The position numbers and the translations under genes are program-made. Shown in pieces: positions 32,942 through 44,110 of a stretch of 64,000 bases of DNA. How positions within the stretch are numbered: position 1 is the stretch's first letter; the number at the start of each line of letters is the position of its first letter. The DNA comes from Apodospora peruviana. Taxonomy: Eukaryota; Ascomycota; Sordariomycetes; Sordariales; Lasiosphaeriaceae. The stretch lies in assembly GCA_033439685.1 (NCBI GenBank), contig JAUEDM010000005.1, forward strand, positions 1,302,001 through 1,366,000. The letters run 5' to 3'. The notes under the pieces are model-generated. The model was given only the letters and a program-made list of their open reading frames with translations, did no database searches and was not told the DNA's origin.

Positions 32942-34627
32942 ATGTCCTTCACCGAAACGCCCGAAGGGGTCATCACGGCCAAGAAAATGGACGCCGACAA
33001 CGCCCGTCTGGCCCTCCAGCTGGCCACCCGGATCCCCCTTATGATCCGGGTATCCCTCAGCCACCTGCTCTCGCTGTCAGAAGAGTCGCGCTACTGGGAC
33101 CTGCGGCAGGCCCTGACCATCAGGGTCGTGCGCTCCATCCTGACGCCGCCGCAGTCGGAACTGTCGTCCATCTCCAAAACCCAAAAGATGCTGTCCAAGG
33201 AGCCCGGCGTTAAGGGGAGGATATGGGTGGCCACGTACAGCTGCCCTACCGACTCTGAAAGTGGCAACGGTATCCGAGAGGTTATCGCCGCCGCGATCCA
33301 AGGGCTCCGGGACTCGAGGGATCCCGTCTGTCCTGAGACTGTCTCTCCAAAAGACTTACCTCTTCCCGCAGAAACGGTCGAAGCCGAGTGGACGGGGTAC
33401 CGGGCCGAGGCGGCGCGGGACGAGAAACCGCCGGCCGGTATGCTTGAGAAAGAAAAGTACGACGAGATGATGAAGGAGGTTTCTACCCGCACGACGGTGC
33501 TCTATTTCCACGGCGGCGCGTACTGGCTTATGGATCCGGCGACGCACCGGCCTGTCGTAAAGAAGCTGGCCAAGCTGACGCAGGGGCGGTGTTATTCGGT
33601 GCGGTACCGTCTGGCGCCGCAGCATGCGTTTCCCGCTGCGCTGATGGATGGGTTGGTCTCGTACCTGGGGCTGTTGTATCCGCCCGAGGGGGCGTTTCAT
33701 GAGCCCGTGAGGGCGGAGGATATTGTGTTTGCTGGTGATAGGTATGTTGTTTTGCCTATGAGAGTTCTAGCTATATTACAAATGGCTAACTGGAGATAAA
33801 GCGCTGGAGGCAACCTGGCCCTCTCACTTCTTCAGCTCCTCCTCTTCGTCCAGCGGCATAACCTGTCCATCTTCTGGCACGGGCAAGAGCGGACCTCGAT
33901 CCCGTTGCCCGCCGGCGTGGCCGTCAACTCGCCCTGGGGGGATATCACGCACAGCTCGCCGTCGTGCGAGACCAACGCGCGCTTCGACTACCTGCCGGCC
34001 CTGCACAACAACCACGAAACGGACGCCGCGCGCCCGCCGTGCGCCCAGTGGCCGGCGAATCCCCCGCGCCGGTCACTCTTCGTGGATGACTGCTACGCGG
34101 CGCACCCCCTCGTGACGTTGGTGCTAGCCGATAGCTGGGCCGGGGCGCCACCCGTGTATATCTGTACCGGCTGGGAGCTGCTGGCCGACGAGGACAAGTT
34201 CCTCGCCGCCAAGATGGCGAGGGACGGGGTCCCTGTTACGTTCGAGGAGTACGAGGGCATGCCGCATTGCTTTGCGATGGTATTTCCGAAGGCGGCTGGC
34301 GCGAGGCGGTGCATGGTTGGTTGGGCGGGATTCATCAGGAAGGTCACCGGTACTTATCATGATCCTTATGAGGCGCCGCCGCTTCCTGGACAGGAGGAGC
34401 AGCAGCAAGATGATGTTAGGAAGGTCAGGAAAATGGAGACTTCGTTCACGATGATCAAGGCCAAGACGCTGGAGGATGTGGATCTGGGCACCGATGGGGT
34501 GAACCCGTACACCCAGGAGGAGATTCGGGAGAGAATATATACTCGGGTGAGGGAGGCGAGGGAGGGGAGGGGGCCGAGGGAGGAGGATGGGCCGGCTGGG
34601 GAGGCGGTGGTTGTTGCGAAGTTATAG
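32942..34627 (+). CDS. Alpha/beta hydrolase fold-3 (HSL/SAY1-like)
   Basis: Hormone-sensitive-lipase-family esterase. The fungal relative Say1 deacetylates sterol acetates, but the substrate here is not known. Exons 32942-33741 and 33802-34627; 541 residues. Visible motifs: oxyanion HGGAYW (about 190), nucleophile elbow GDSAGGN built across the 60-nt intron (GD before, SAGGN after; Ser near 267), a likely acid in the GWELLADED segment (about 388) and catalytic His in GMPHCF (about 419). The triad is therefore complete. A hydrophobic/amphipathic N-terminal stretch (about 25-45) could touch a membrane. The C-terminal about 90 residues are charged, with Glu/Arg-rich low complexity. It lies about 470 bp upstream of a DHCR24-like gene on the same strand. 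Confidence 0.88.
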
Positions 34628-35100
34628 TCTTGCTGGATGAAGGATGTCAATAGGAGTAGGTTGCTAAGTATTTATAGTAATGAATACATTGGTTAAGTGC
34701 GGACGGGTGGCGGAGCGAATTGCATATGAAGATAGGTAGTGATAGCTAGGTGGGTAGGTATCTGTGTTTACTTGTGGGTACGATATCATGAAGGTTTGTT
34801 TATCTGAACTCTTGTTTACAGAAACCTTCTCCGCTAATAATATTCGACGATGAAGGCATCTAGGTAGTGATCTCGGTTCCGCCCCGACGACAAGGCGTGT
34901 TGATCCATCCCGACGCTATCAGCCAAGCGTCATTTTCAGGGGTAAGGTACCTATTTAGCTCGGATCCACCCACGATCCGTCCAGGCCGCGGTCCCCTGTC
35001 ATCAATTTTTTAGCAAGCGGCCGACAAAAACGGAAAATCAACGACAAGGCTGGTAATAAGACACAGCCCATTCTTCAACGACAGTGAAGAGCAGACAGAC
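34628..35100. other. Intergenic between two plus-strand genes
   Basis: About 470 bp, the 3' end of the hydrolase and promoter of the flavoprotein. It contains several TAGGTA-like repeats; no gene seen. Confidence 0.6.
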
Positions 35101-36651
35101 ATGGAACAGCACGCAGCCAAAGTGGCGCGCATCGCCTCCGCGGCGCGCGGCTTCTTCGAGCGGCACGAGCGATACCGCATCTTTCATGGCAGCACCAACA
35201 GCACGCGGCCTAGGCCGCAGAGCAAGGTGGTCGACATCAGCGATTTGAGAGACGTGCTCTCGGTCGATGCCAGTCGCCGCGTCGCGGTGGTCGAGCCCAA
35301 CGTACCCATGGACAAGTTGGTCGAGGCGACGCTGCCGCACGGCCTTGTGCCTCCTGTCGTCATGGAATTCCCCGGCATCACCGCGGGCGGCGGGTTCGCC
35401 GGTACCGCGGGCGAGTCCAGCAGTTTCCGGCACGGGTTCTTCGACGACACCGTCAACAGGGTCGAGATGGTACTCGGGGACGGAAAGGTCATCAAGGCCA
35501 GCCGCGACGAGAAGGAGCACCCACGGTTGTTTCGGTGCGCGGCGGGCGCTGTGGGCACGTTGGGCACCACGACGTTGTTGGAGGTCAAGCTGATGAAGGC
35601 GCGCAAGTACGTGCGTACGCGGTACCGCCGGACAAGCAGCGTGGCGGAAGCGGTTGCCGCCGTCGAAGAGGAGGTGCAAAGGGAAGGAAACGATTACGTG
35701 GACGGAATCTTGTTCTCGAAAGGTCACGGCGTTATCGTTACCGGTCAGCTAACGGATGAGAAGCCTGATTCCGCGAAAGCGCAGAAGTTTAGTGGTGCTT
35801 GGGATCCGTGGTTCTATCTGCACGCTCGGGACCGGACTGCTTCTGTTGGCGTAGCAGAGGATTACATCCCGCTGCCGGAATACCTGTTCCGCTACGACAG
35901 GGGTGGGTTCTGGGTCGGCACGGCAGCGTTCGAGTACTTTAAAGGTCTGGTGCCGTTTAATCGGTTCACGCGCTGGTTCCTGGACGATTTCCTGCACACG
36001 CGCATGCTCTACCGCGCGCTGCACGCGTCGGGCGAGGACGCCAAGTTTCTGGTGCAGGACATCGCCATGCCCTTTGAGACCGCCGAAAAGTTTGTCGACT
36101 ACACTGCGGAGCAAACAAAGATCTGGCCGCTGTGGCTGTGTCCGCTGCAGCGGAGGGCGCCGCCGACTTTTCACCCGTTTACTACACCTTCTAAGGATAC
36201 GGATACAGCAGCAGGAAAGAAGGAAGATGACAAGGGGGCTGTGAGAGAAAACATGATGCTCAACATCGGCCTTTGGGGATGGGGACCGTCGACGCGAGCA
36301 GAATTTATCAAGATGAACCGCGAGGTCGAGAAGAAGGTCCGCGAGCTCGGCGGCATGAAGTGGCTGTACGCGCACACGTACTATGAACAGAAGGAATTCT
36401 TCAATATGTACGGGAGTGGCGGTCCCGGGTGGTATTTCAGGTTGCGGGGCAAGTACAGAGCCATGCGGAGCCTGCCGACCGTGTGGGAGAAGGTGCATGT
36501 TTCTACTGAGATCTCGCCGGCAGAGGAAAAGGCTGGAAAGGAGTGGAAGAGGAAGTGGCCGATTGCTGGGTTTTATGGCATCTACAAGAGTATAAAGAGC
36601 GGGGATTACTGGTTGCATCGGAATGCGAAGTGGAATAAGTGGAAGGAGTGA
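35101..36651 (+). CDS. DHCR24-like FAD oxidoreductase (PCMH type)
   Basis: Single exon, 516 residues. It resembles delta(24)-sterol reductase (DHCR24/DIMINUTO): an N-terminal PCMH FAD-binding domain with VVEPNVPMDKLV, the Gly-rich GGGFAGTAGESS followed by RHGFF (about 97-116), and GAVGTLGTTTLLEVKL. The second half is the substrate domain, with WPLWLCPL and the late aromatic motif YEQKEFFNMYG. In animals and plants this enzyme saturates the C24 double bond of sterol side chains. Fungi normally use the unrelated Erg4 for the last side-chain reduction, so the physiological substrate of this homologue is unclear. A hydrophobic N-terminal anchor as in human DHCR24 is absent. It sits tandem to the HSL-type hydrolase. 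Confidence 0.87.
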   Translation: MEQHAAKVARIASAARGFFERHERYRIFHGSTNSTRPRPQSKVVDISDLRDVLSVDASRRVAVVEPNVPMDKLVEATLPHGLVPPVVMEFPGITAGGGFAGTAGESSSFRHGFFDDTVNRVEMVLGDGKVIKASRDEKEHPRLFRCAAGAVGTLGTTTLLEVKLMKARKYVRTRYRRTSSVAEAVAAVEEEVQREGNDYVDGILFSKGHGVIVTGQLTDEKPDSAKAQKFSGAWDPWFYLHARDRTASVGVAEDYIPLPEYLFRYDRGGFWVGTAAFEYFKGLVPFNRFTRWFLDDFLHTRMLYRALHASGEDAKFLVQDIAMPFETAEKFVDYTAEQTKIWPLWLCPLQRRAPPTFHPFTTPSKDTDTAAGKKEDDKGAVRENMMLNIGLWGWGPSTRAEFIKMNREVEKKVRELGGMKWLYAHTYYEQKEFFNMYGSGGPGWYFRLRGKYRAMRSLPTVWEKVHVSTEISPAEEKAGKEWKRKWPIAGFYGIYKSIKSGDYWLHRNAKWNKWKE

Positions 36652-37689
36652 ATTTCTCTCGTCTCGACGGTTAGAGATGTGTATGGATAATCGTTAACTG
36701 TAAGGGTTGTGGGATGTGAATAGGAGTCGGAGGTTTGTGTACTATAGATGATTTTGTTAGCGGATAAGCAGAATAAAATGGGGCGGCGCCGGTGCCATCG
36801 GATAGAGGGTTTGTTGCGTTTCATTCTTTTGGAGAAACTAGAGCACGCCCGACCTAGATACAAAACTGGAATATACCTCCTCTACCGGGATCTTCATTTT
36901 ACTGAGACGTATATCTTGATCTGGCTAATAAGGTTGTAATTATACCAGATGTACTGTAATACGTTTGAGATGTCTAGCATCCGTCCAGAAAATTGAAACT
37001 TAGGTTATACCGGTAGGGCCCGGGGAAGCATGAAAAGGTCTCCGGCGGCCGATCAAGTGGGAGTCCCGGAGTCTATCGACCCACCCCGAAGCTTCTCGGA
37101 ACTCTTTCCGGGAAGTGGGGCCTTCTTGCACGGTGTCACCTCCGCAGGGTAGGATCGAATCTGGCAAGATAAGCAGGGTTGTCGGGAGGCCTCCATCTGC
37201 CCCTGACCACGACTGACCATTTGCGGCATTTGGAGAAGACGACCCCAAAGCATCCTGGGCCGTTTTTGGGCAGGCAGACAGCTGGGCAGCAAGTAAGGTA
37301 GTAGTAAAAAAGCTCGGACTTTGATACGTTCCATTGCATCGGTCAAATCAGATCAGACGGTGAGGAAGCACATCGTGACTGGTGGTTTCTCCGCCCAACT
37401 TGGTAGGTGGTCTTACACAGGTTGTCTCTCTTCCTCTCTGGCTTGGCGTTTGTTACTTGTTGGTTTAAAGTTTCGACCGGATGGCCTATATCGGAAAGTG
37501 TAGTCACTGAAGTGCAGTAGGTGAAGAGACGGCAGGCGGGTCACACGGCTGACTGCAGCAGTTTCTATGCAGAGTTCCACGAGCTAGAGATTGTCAGTCG
37601 AGAATTGATGGAGTTTTGAAGTTTGGACAAAAAAGACACTGCAGAGTGCATGACGTATAACGGAACCTCAGTGGAGCTCTCTTGAGCTC

Positions 37690-37711
37690 CCCACAGGAGC
37701 TCCTCTGTGGG
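37690..37711. repeat. Inverted repeat CCCACAG/CTGTGGG
   Basis: Seven-bp arms at 37690-37696 and 37705-37711 with an 8-nt spacer containing GAGCTC. Two more GAGCTC sites lie within 30 bp upstream. Confidence 0.7.
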
Positions 37712-38932
37712 CAGCACCCCTGAACTGCGTCGTTACACGCCCAAAACTTGGAAGTTACGATTCGCTGCTCCAAATGGTACGGCAGGGACCAGCCCTTTGT
37801 CATCATCACTAATGAAAGCCAGGACAAGCGCCCTCCAGCACGGCTATCGTGGTCTTTCCACTGGTTTCAGTTTGCCAACCTCATCTTCAAAATCTCGCAA
37901 AACAAGCGCCCAACAGGCCAACACGAACCGGCGTCTTATTACTTGGCTGCTTGGCAACGGCATGATCCAAAAGATATTTGAACCGTACCGGAATTGATTG
38001 CCACGCACTGCTTTTGTTTAAAGCACGGGACCGGTCGACATTTTTCGATTTTGCAGACTTGCCCAGACCTCGACTCATCACTCAGCCACGCTTGGCATCG
38101 TGTCGCGCATCGAGACCACTCGCACCTTGTGTTTCCGAAGTCGCTTCCGGAGAGCTCGACCGAAACAAACCAGGGGTCACCACTGGGCTGGATGTGTGAA
38201 GTACCTGCCCACTGTGACGTGGTGAGCCCAACTGAGCCCCGTCGAACTGACTCTCCCAATTCCTCTTTGGGACCTTGATCGAAACGAAATTCGCTCATCG
38301 CATCACCAACTCGCCGGAGCAGCGGAGAGTGCTCACTAATACCAAGATCCGTCTCCATCGACCCAATCCCCGTTAGAGCTCCATTGGGGCTTTGCGGGCG
38401 AAGCGACGACTCTTTCATCCGGTGATTCCATCAATTCCAGATCCAGGTGCTGAGTGGACCCTTGGGACGTATCCGTATCCCGAAAGGGGCGTGGAACCGC
38501 ACCATCTCTCTGAGTTCAGTGCGAGTTGGGTTGCCGGAGTTGAGGTTTCATTGTTGCGGCACTACCCCACTCTAGCTCTTGGCTATCACCCGTTTGCAAG
38601 CTTGTCCATTCACGAATCAAACTTTGGGGTCGTGCATCCACTGCAGCAGAGATATACCTTATTACATTTTCGCCCATCCTCTCCAGTTCCGCCAAGTACG
38701 GTTACTCCTCCGAACTGTAACCATGCCTAGTGAGTAGAGAGCTCTTTCTTCTCCCATCTTCAACATCCTCCCCCCTTCCTGAGCTACAACAAACCGTCGT
38801 CCGAACGCCCCAACGGCGCCAACACCGTACTCGAGACCACGCGCGCAAGTCACCATCATCACTTCACAAGTTGCGACGGCCCTTCCCCAACCGCGCATTA
38901 AGACGGACCTGCCCGCTCTTTGTTTGTTCGCC

Positions 38933-38983
38933 ATGACGGGCCACAACGAGGGCGACGTCAAACATTACATACTTTCGAGATAG
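38933..38983 (+). promoter_or_regulatory. Upstream ORF (16 codons) before exchanger ATG
   Basis: ATG at 38933 opens a 16-codon frame (MTGHNEGDV...) that stops at 38981-38983, two nt before the exchanger ATG at 38986. If this part of the leader is in the mRNA, it would limit initiation at the main ATG. It is not in the exchanger frame. Confidence 0.4.
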
Positions 38984-38985
38984 CC

Positions 38986-40637
38986 ATGGGCAGCATTTTA
39001 ACACCTGAACCTATAGTCAACGTCAATTGGACCCGCCAATATCGGGCGCTTGGCAACAGCAAAATCCTGAACGGTTCCCCCATCATGGACATCGTCAATG
39101 AGGACACTCCGCTGCTAGGTGGCACGCCGGTCCATCAGCGCGGGCCGGTTTGGCGTTTCTTCCTCGATGGTACGGACACGCCGGGCACCGACAGCCCCAA
39201 TCCGTTCGTCAAATTTCCGGCGCGTGTGTGGAACGTCGCCAAGGTCACGCTGTTGAGCTGTATGTATTTGCGCCGAACCCCAGCGGCAGAATCCCAATGT
39301 TCTAACGCCGTCTCTAGCTTGGATTAACCTGCTGCTCATTTTTGTACCGTTGGGAATCATTGCTGGCATGCGGGAATGGGGCGCAACATGGGTCTTCACG
39401 CTCAATTTTTTCGCCATCATCCCCTTGGCTGCTGTGCTGTCGTTTGCGACAGAGCAGATCGCAGAACGACTAGGAGAAACTCTTGGCGGCCTGGTCAATG
39501 CCACGTTTGGTAATGCGGTGGAACTAATTGTTTGTACTTGATACTCGCATGTTGCTGGTACTAAAGCTAACCACACGGATAGGTTAGCATCGTTGCGCTC
39601 CGTGCCGGAGAGATCGAGGTCGTCCAGGCCTCAATGCTGGGGTCCATTCTTTCCAACCTACTTCTCGTTCTAGGCATGTGCTTCCTCCTCGGGGGCATAT
39701 ATAACATGCGCGGACCCGATGGCCGTGGTACCGAGCAGAGTTTCTCGCAAGGAACCGCACAGACGACGTGCTCACTCATGGCTCTTTCGTCGGCTTCGCT
39801 GATCATCCCGGCCGCTCTTTACAACGTTCTTGACCACGCCGAGGACTCCGATAAGCAGAATAGCATCCTGATCCTCTCACGTGGTACCTCGGTCATTCTG
39901 TTGCTTCTGTACTGCATGTACCTCTTCTTTGCTCTGCATACGCATAAGCAGCTGTTTGAGCCGGAGCAACAGGTCGAGAACGGCAACGGCAACAGTCCGG
40001 CCGAGGAAGAGCACGCACCGCTCTTGGGGCCCTGGTCGGCAGCACTGGTCTTGGTTGTGGTTACGCTCATCATCTCGGTGTGCGCTGACTACATGGTGGA
40101 CAGCATCGATGCACTGGTAGCGACGGGCAAGATCAGTAAAACCTTTATTGGTCTGATCCTGATCCCTATTGTGGGCAACGCGGCCGAGCATGTTACAGCA
40201 TGCGTTGTGGCTGTCAAGAACAAGATGGATTTGGCAATGGGAGTTGCGATTGGGTCGAGCATCCAGATCGCGATCCTTGTGACACCGTCTCTCGTTATGC
40301 TTGGCTGGGCGATTGGTCAGCCCATGACTCTCCATTTTGAGACATGTATGTTTCTCTCACTCGCGTTGTTGTGGCGTTTGCCAGTACTGACATGACAAAT
40401 CGCACAGTCGAAACTATTGCTTTTGCTCTCTCAGTTATGGTGGTTACGTACACCGTTCAGGATGGCAAATCCAACTACCTCGAAGGAGCTATGGTAAGTT
40501 TGATTCCCAGGGCAGTTGGAATATAGCTGACTAGTTCTTTTCATTAGCTTCTGGGGCTCTATGTTATTATTGCTGTTGCATTCTGGGCCAGTCCGGCGAC
40601 GTCTTTGGACAAAGCTCTTCATGCTTTCGGCTTTTAA
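38986..40637 (+). CDS. VCX1: Vacuolar Ca2+/H+ exchanger (CAX/Vcx1-like)
   Basis: Cation/proton antiporter of the CaCA superfamily that loads Ca2+ into the vacuole. Five exons: 38986-39259, 39318-39529, 39583-40345, 40408-40493 and 40548-40637; 1425 nt, 474 residues. Both alpha-repeats are present: GNAVELIVSIVAL (split exactly by the second intron) with GSILSNLLLVLGM, and GNAAEHVTACVVA with GSSIQIAILV. The two halves are joined by an acidic loop (EEEHAPLLG). About eleven membrane segments are seen. The cytosolic N-terminus is about 80 residues. An alternative model adds an upstream exon: ATG 38724, donor 38731, acceptor ending 38902. It joins in the same frame and would add 29 residues; its 172-nt intron has only a weak branch site, so I keep ATG 38986. 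Confidence 0.93.
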
Positions 40638-41161
40638 ATCCCACCGAAAGTAAAAGTGTAATTCTTATACACTAATCTTGCACCAATGCCAGATTCACTC
40701 TCTGCTGGCTTTTTTTTGCGTCTTCATTTGTAGGGGATGGTTCAGGGCAAATCATTGTATTACTACGATACCAAATACGTTTTATCGTTAACGGCGGCCA
40801 GATGGAAAGATGGTCCGGCGTCTTTTATGCGAAGGAAATACCGTTGCCACTTAGAGATACCTTTAGTGTATATACCATACTCAGTGGTAAACTTTATAGC
40901 AACGGCTAGCTTTGAGGTTAAATTGAGTTTGGGAACGTTGTTTTCTTTGTTGTCAGTGAGTGCTTCAGTTAAGGAGTCCCGGAATAAATAAATGTTTGGT
41001 AACTCTTGTCATTGCCATGTCAACATGCCTCTGCTGATGTATACTTGGGCGATCCTGTTCAAAGCCAGCTCACTCGGTATTTCCTAGCCCCTGACGCAGC
41101 CAGCCACGCATCGCTTCCACTCCTCTGCTGCTCAACCATTCAACAAAATCATCCTATTTAA
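40638..41161. other. Convergent 3' flanks
   Basis: About 520 bp between the exchanger and the thioredoxin-fold gene. No gene seen; it likely holds both polyadenylation regions. Confidence 0.6.
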
Positions 41162-42497
41162 TTACAACAAGGCCCCAACAACATCCTTACCCTCCTCTCC
41201 TAAATCCATCTCAACAGCCACACGACCATCATTCTTTCCTCCTCCTCTAGCACTACTACCACTCACCGTCCTTCCATCCCCATCCCGATTCCCATCATGC
41301 TGAGAAGAAGCACCAGCACCAGCCGCTTCCCTGACCCTCTCAAACACGCCAAGGTACACCTCGGCCTTCTGCATCCCGCCGACACGATACCGACCCTGCA
41401 CAACCACGCTCGGCACGCCCGTGACGCCCTCGTCTTTCGCCCTCGCGCGCGCGGTGGCGGTCACGCTGACCAGTTCCGACGCTTTTTGACTGGCCAGCCA
41501 GTCCAAGCATTCGTTTTCGTCTGTTGCTATGCCCAGCGCTACGGCCGTCGCCACGAGAAAGTTTCTGTCTGAGGGATCTTGTTCTTGCTCAAAGATGCCA
41601 TGATACAACGCGCTGATCAGGGTGTCTTGCCATTTGTTGAGCTTTGTCTTATTAGGCTCGGTAAGCAGGGTCCCTTGACCGGTAATGGGTGATGACGATG
41701 ATGTTAACGAAGGGTTGGTTGGATCAATGTTCATTGAGTCGACAGGAGCAGTAAAATGTGATGACGACCGTGGCGGTTTTGAAGGGCTGTCGGGAGATGG
41801 TGGCGTTGGTAATAGTGATGTATCATCTGTTGATGCGGCGGCGATGGCTCTGTCCTTTTCTTGGGCAAGCATGATCAGCTTGTGCGAGTCGATCGAGTTG
41901 CCCATTCGGCCGCGCCACTGAAACCGGATGCCTTGTTCCAGGCCGTTTGCCTCCAGCCGCTCGAATACCCCCGGGGCGCGGACGGGGCCGAACATTTTGA
42001 CTATGGGGGATAATTTGTCGTATGCTAGATAGGAATGGGTTTGAGAAGCGTGACACTTTTTCTTCTTTTTCTTTTTGGTTGTTTGTGGAAAGTTAGGGAA
42101 AGGGGCTAGAAATGAGAAGAAGATGGGTTTGCTTCTGACTCTTTCCACTTCACTGACTGACTGACTGCCTGTGTCAAGTTGAGAAAGAAAAGAAAAAAAG
42201 AGAAACGAAAAAGGAAAAAGGATTAAACCCATGAAACAGGGAGTGCATACCAGAAATAGCCATGTTGGGCCACAAGATAAAAGGCCGCCACGCAATATCA
42301 AACACATCGTCCGGGTACCGAGTCGTATACGTGTCGATGGCGCTGTCGAGACTCTTCTTGCCAATGTAGCACCATGGACAGACCGTGTCGGCGTATATTT
42401 CGACGTCAAACTTTATCCTCCTCGGCTTGTTGACGCCGTCCACGCCGTTTGCCATTGTCGTTTCTCCGCTTCCTTCTTCTACGTCTTTATCCTTCAT
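41162..42497 (-). CDS. FrnE/DsbA-family thioredoxin-fold oxidoreductase
   Basis: Dithiol-disulfide isomerase-like protein of the DSBA/FrnE group. Exons 42497-42251 and 42024-41162; 369 residues. The open frame before ATG 42497 starts with TTG. Motifs: a beta strand followed by ADTVCPWCYIGKK (active-site CxxC near residue 34), the helical insertion typical of DsbA folds, and a cis-Pro segment GVPSVVV. No signal peptide is seen, so it is probably cytosolic, as for other FrnE proteins. It is longer than the usual about 220-230 residues because of a Ser/Pro/Thr-rich insertion of about 65 residues in the helical domain and a Gly/Ser/Asp-rich tail. The single intron (226 nt) is long for this window and pyrimidine-rich. 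Confidence 0.9.
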
Positions 42498-44110
42498 GTC
42501 CTTCCTTCGTCTTGCCAAGGTACCGTCGTCGTCGTCGTATTATAGACAGGTAATGGACAGAATGCTATTTCCAGTCATTTGTCGGCGGTGCCCATGTTTC
42601 TCTGGTGCAAGTCCTGATGGTCAGATGTATACGTCTGTCCGTCTCTCCTCTGTGCCAGAACGAATAGGTGATGAATGATCTGTTCTGTCAGATCGAGGAA
42701 GGAAGATGAAGAAAGGAGAGATAATAAACAAGAAAGTTGGTTGGAAAGGTTCGTCCTTGGCACCACCAGTATCTCTTTTAATAATCAGCCTTTTGCAAAA
42801 TCTTGAAAATGAATCCGCCGACCCCAAGCCCACCTCAGTTATCAAGTTGTACAAACTCACCTCATTTGAGTGCTCCGGCCCTCGTTCGGGTCACACCATA
42901 CACAAACTCGGTCTCGGATCGCGGGGCTGGATAGTAATCAAGATAGGTGTTCTGTCGACAAACACGCAAAGACCGAGCAGCAGGTTATCCCCGGCGGCAA
43001 ACAAATACCGAGCAACGACACAAGCAAGCAGAAGGTAATCAGAAACTGCTGAAAACAAAGGTAGGAAAAATTGGAAAATATGTTTGTAGGTGGATAGGTG
43101 GGTGGTAACTCCGGAGTGAAGCCATGTAGTCTATTTCGTCATCTCATAACACTATATACCTTACACAGCGGGAAGAATAATGTGCCCGCCTAATAAGGTA
43201 GGCCGAGTAAATAAAGATTACTGATCAGCTCCTCAAAAACCAAAACAAGAACCGGACCCCAAGATATATCCGTAAATTGGAGAAACGACATACAACAACT
43301 CCACTTCTCGCCGTAGTCAGTAGTCCGATAACCGAGCGGTTCATCGATCGGTTGTTGGTTTATTCGGCTTCGTTCTTGAACATCACCGGCGGGATGTCTA
43401 AGGTATAAATTAGTCTATACCAAATCTCAAATAAGACACCGACAACTTTTCATAAAAATCCCACAACCTTTCCCATTCTTTTTGCATATGGCAAAAAAGT
43501 AAGCTAACAACCTGGAAGGCAGGTAGGGCATTTATATCAATCATGCTATCAGTACAAGTACAAAACCAGACAAAAGTCATCCACCACCCACCACCCTTCC
43601 TGTTAACAACCTTGCCGGAGAAAGCCCAAAGTCTTTCTTTTAGCCATCTAGCAAAAGATAATGGACAACGATAAGAAAAATACCAAATCCCCAATCCCCA
43701 ATTTGACCAGTCTATTTTTAACGAAGGAAAAAAAGAATGGGGGTTTTGATTGTGACAGATACAAGGAAAAGAAAAGGAAATTCGTTTCGGAGACCAAGAT
43801 GTATGCATGGTGCTGCCATCGTGACGTGGGAAATCTCAAGTAGAAAAACAAAACGAAATGATGAAAAAGGAGAAGCAAAGCCGCCGCCGTATTCTTGCCG
43901 GTATCATTAATTTAGTGAAGTCCACGCCGGTCCCGACCGTCTTTATTATGGAAACAAGTTTTTTACTCCTCTCTCAATTCCAAGCGCTCAGGCAGCTATC
44001 TCGTAAGAGAAGCGGGCCACGCTCTTTTCGCTGGCTGAGCTAACCCAGCATAACCATTTTGCAGTTAGGGTAGGGTAGTCAAGGCGTTAAGCCCAGACAA
44101 AAAAAATGAT
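42498..44110. other. Intergenic, no gene seen
   Basis: About 1.6 kb: promoter of the FrnE-like gene and 3' flank of the C2H2 gene, both minus strand. Purine- and A-rich stretches occur at 42700-42730 and 43650-43870. ORFs here are low-complexity shadows. Confidence 0.55.

Larger units (their letters stand above)
36652..38985. other. Long intergenic region before Ca2+ exchanger
   Basis: About 2.3 kb without a supported gene. It contains a hairpin-forming repeat at 37690-37711 with three GAGCTC sites around it, and a short upstream ORF at 38933-38983. A GTGAGT donor at 38731 after an ATG may mark an upstream exon of the exchanger. Confidence 0.55.

Noticed and set aside
35749..36618. 289-codon minus-strand frame
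   Set aside because: Antisense to the DHCR24-like gene, no motif.
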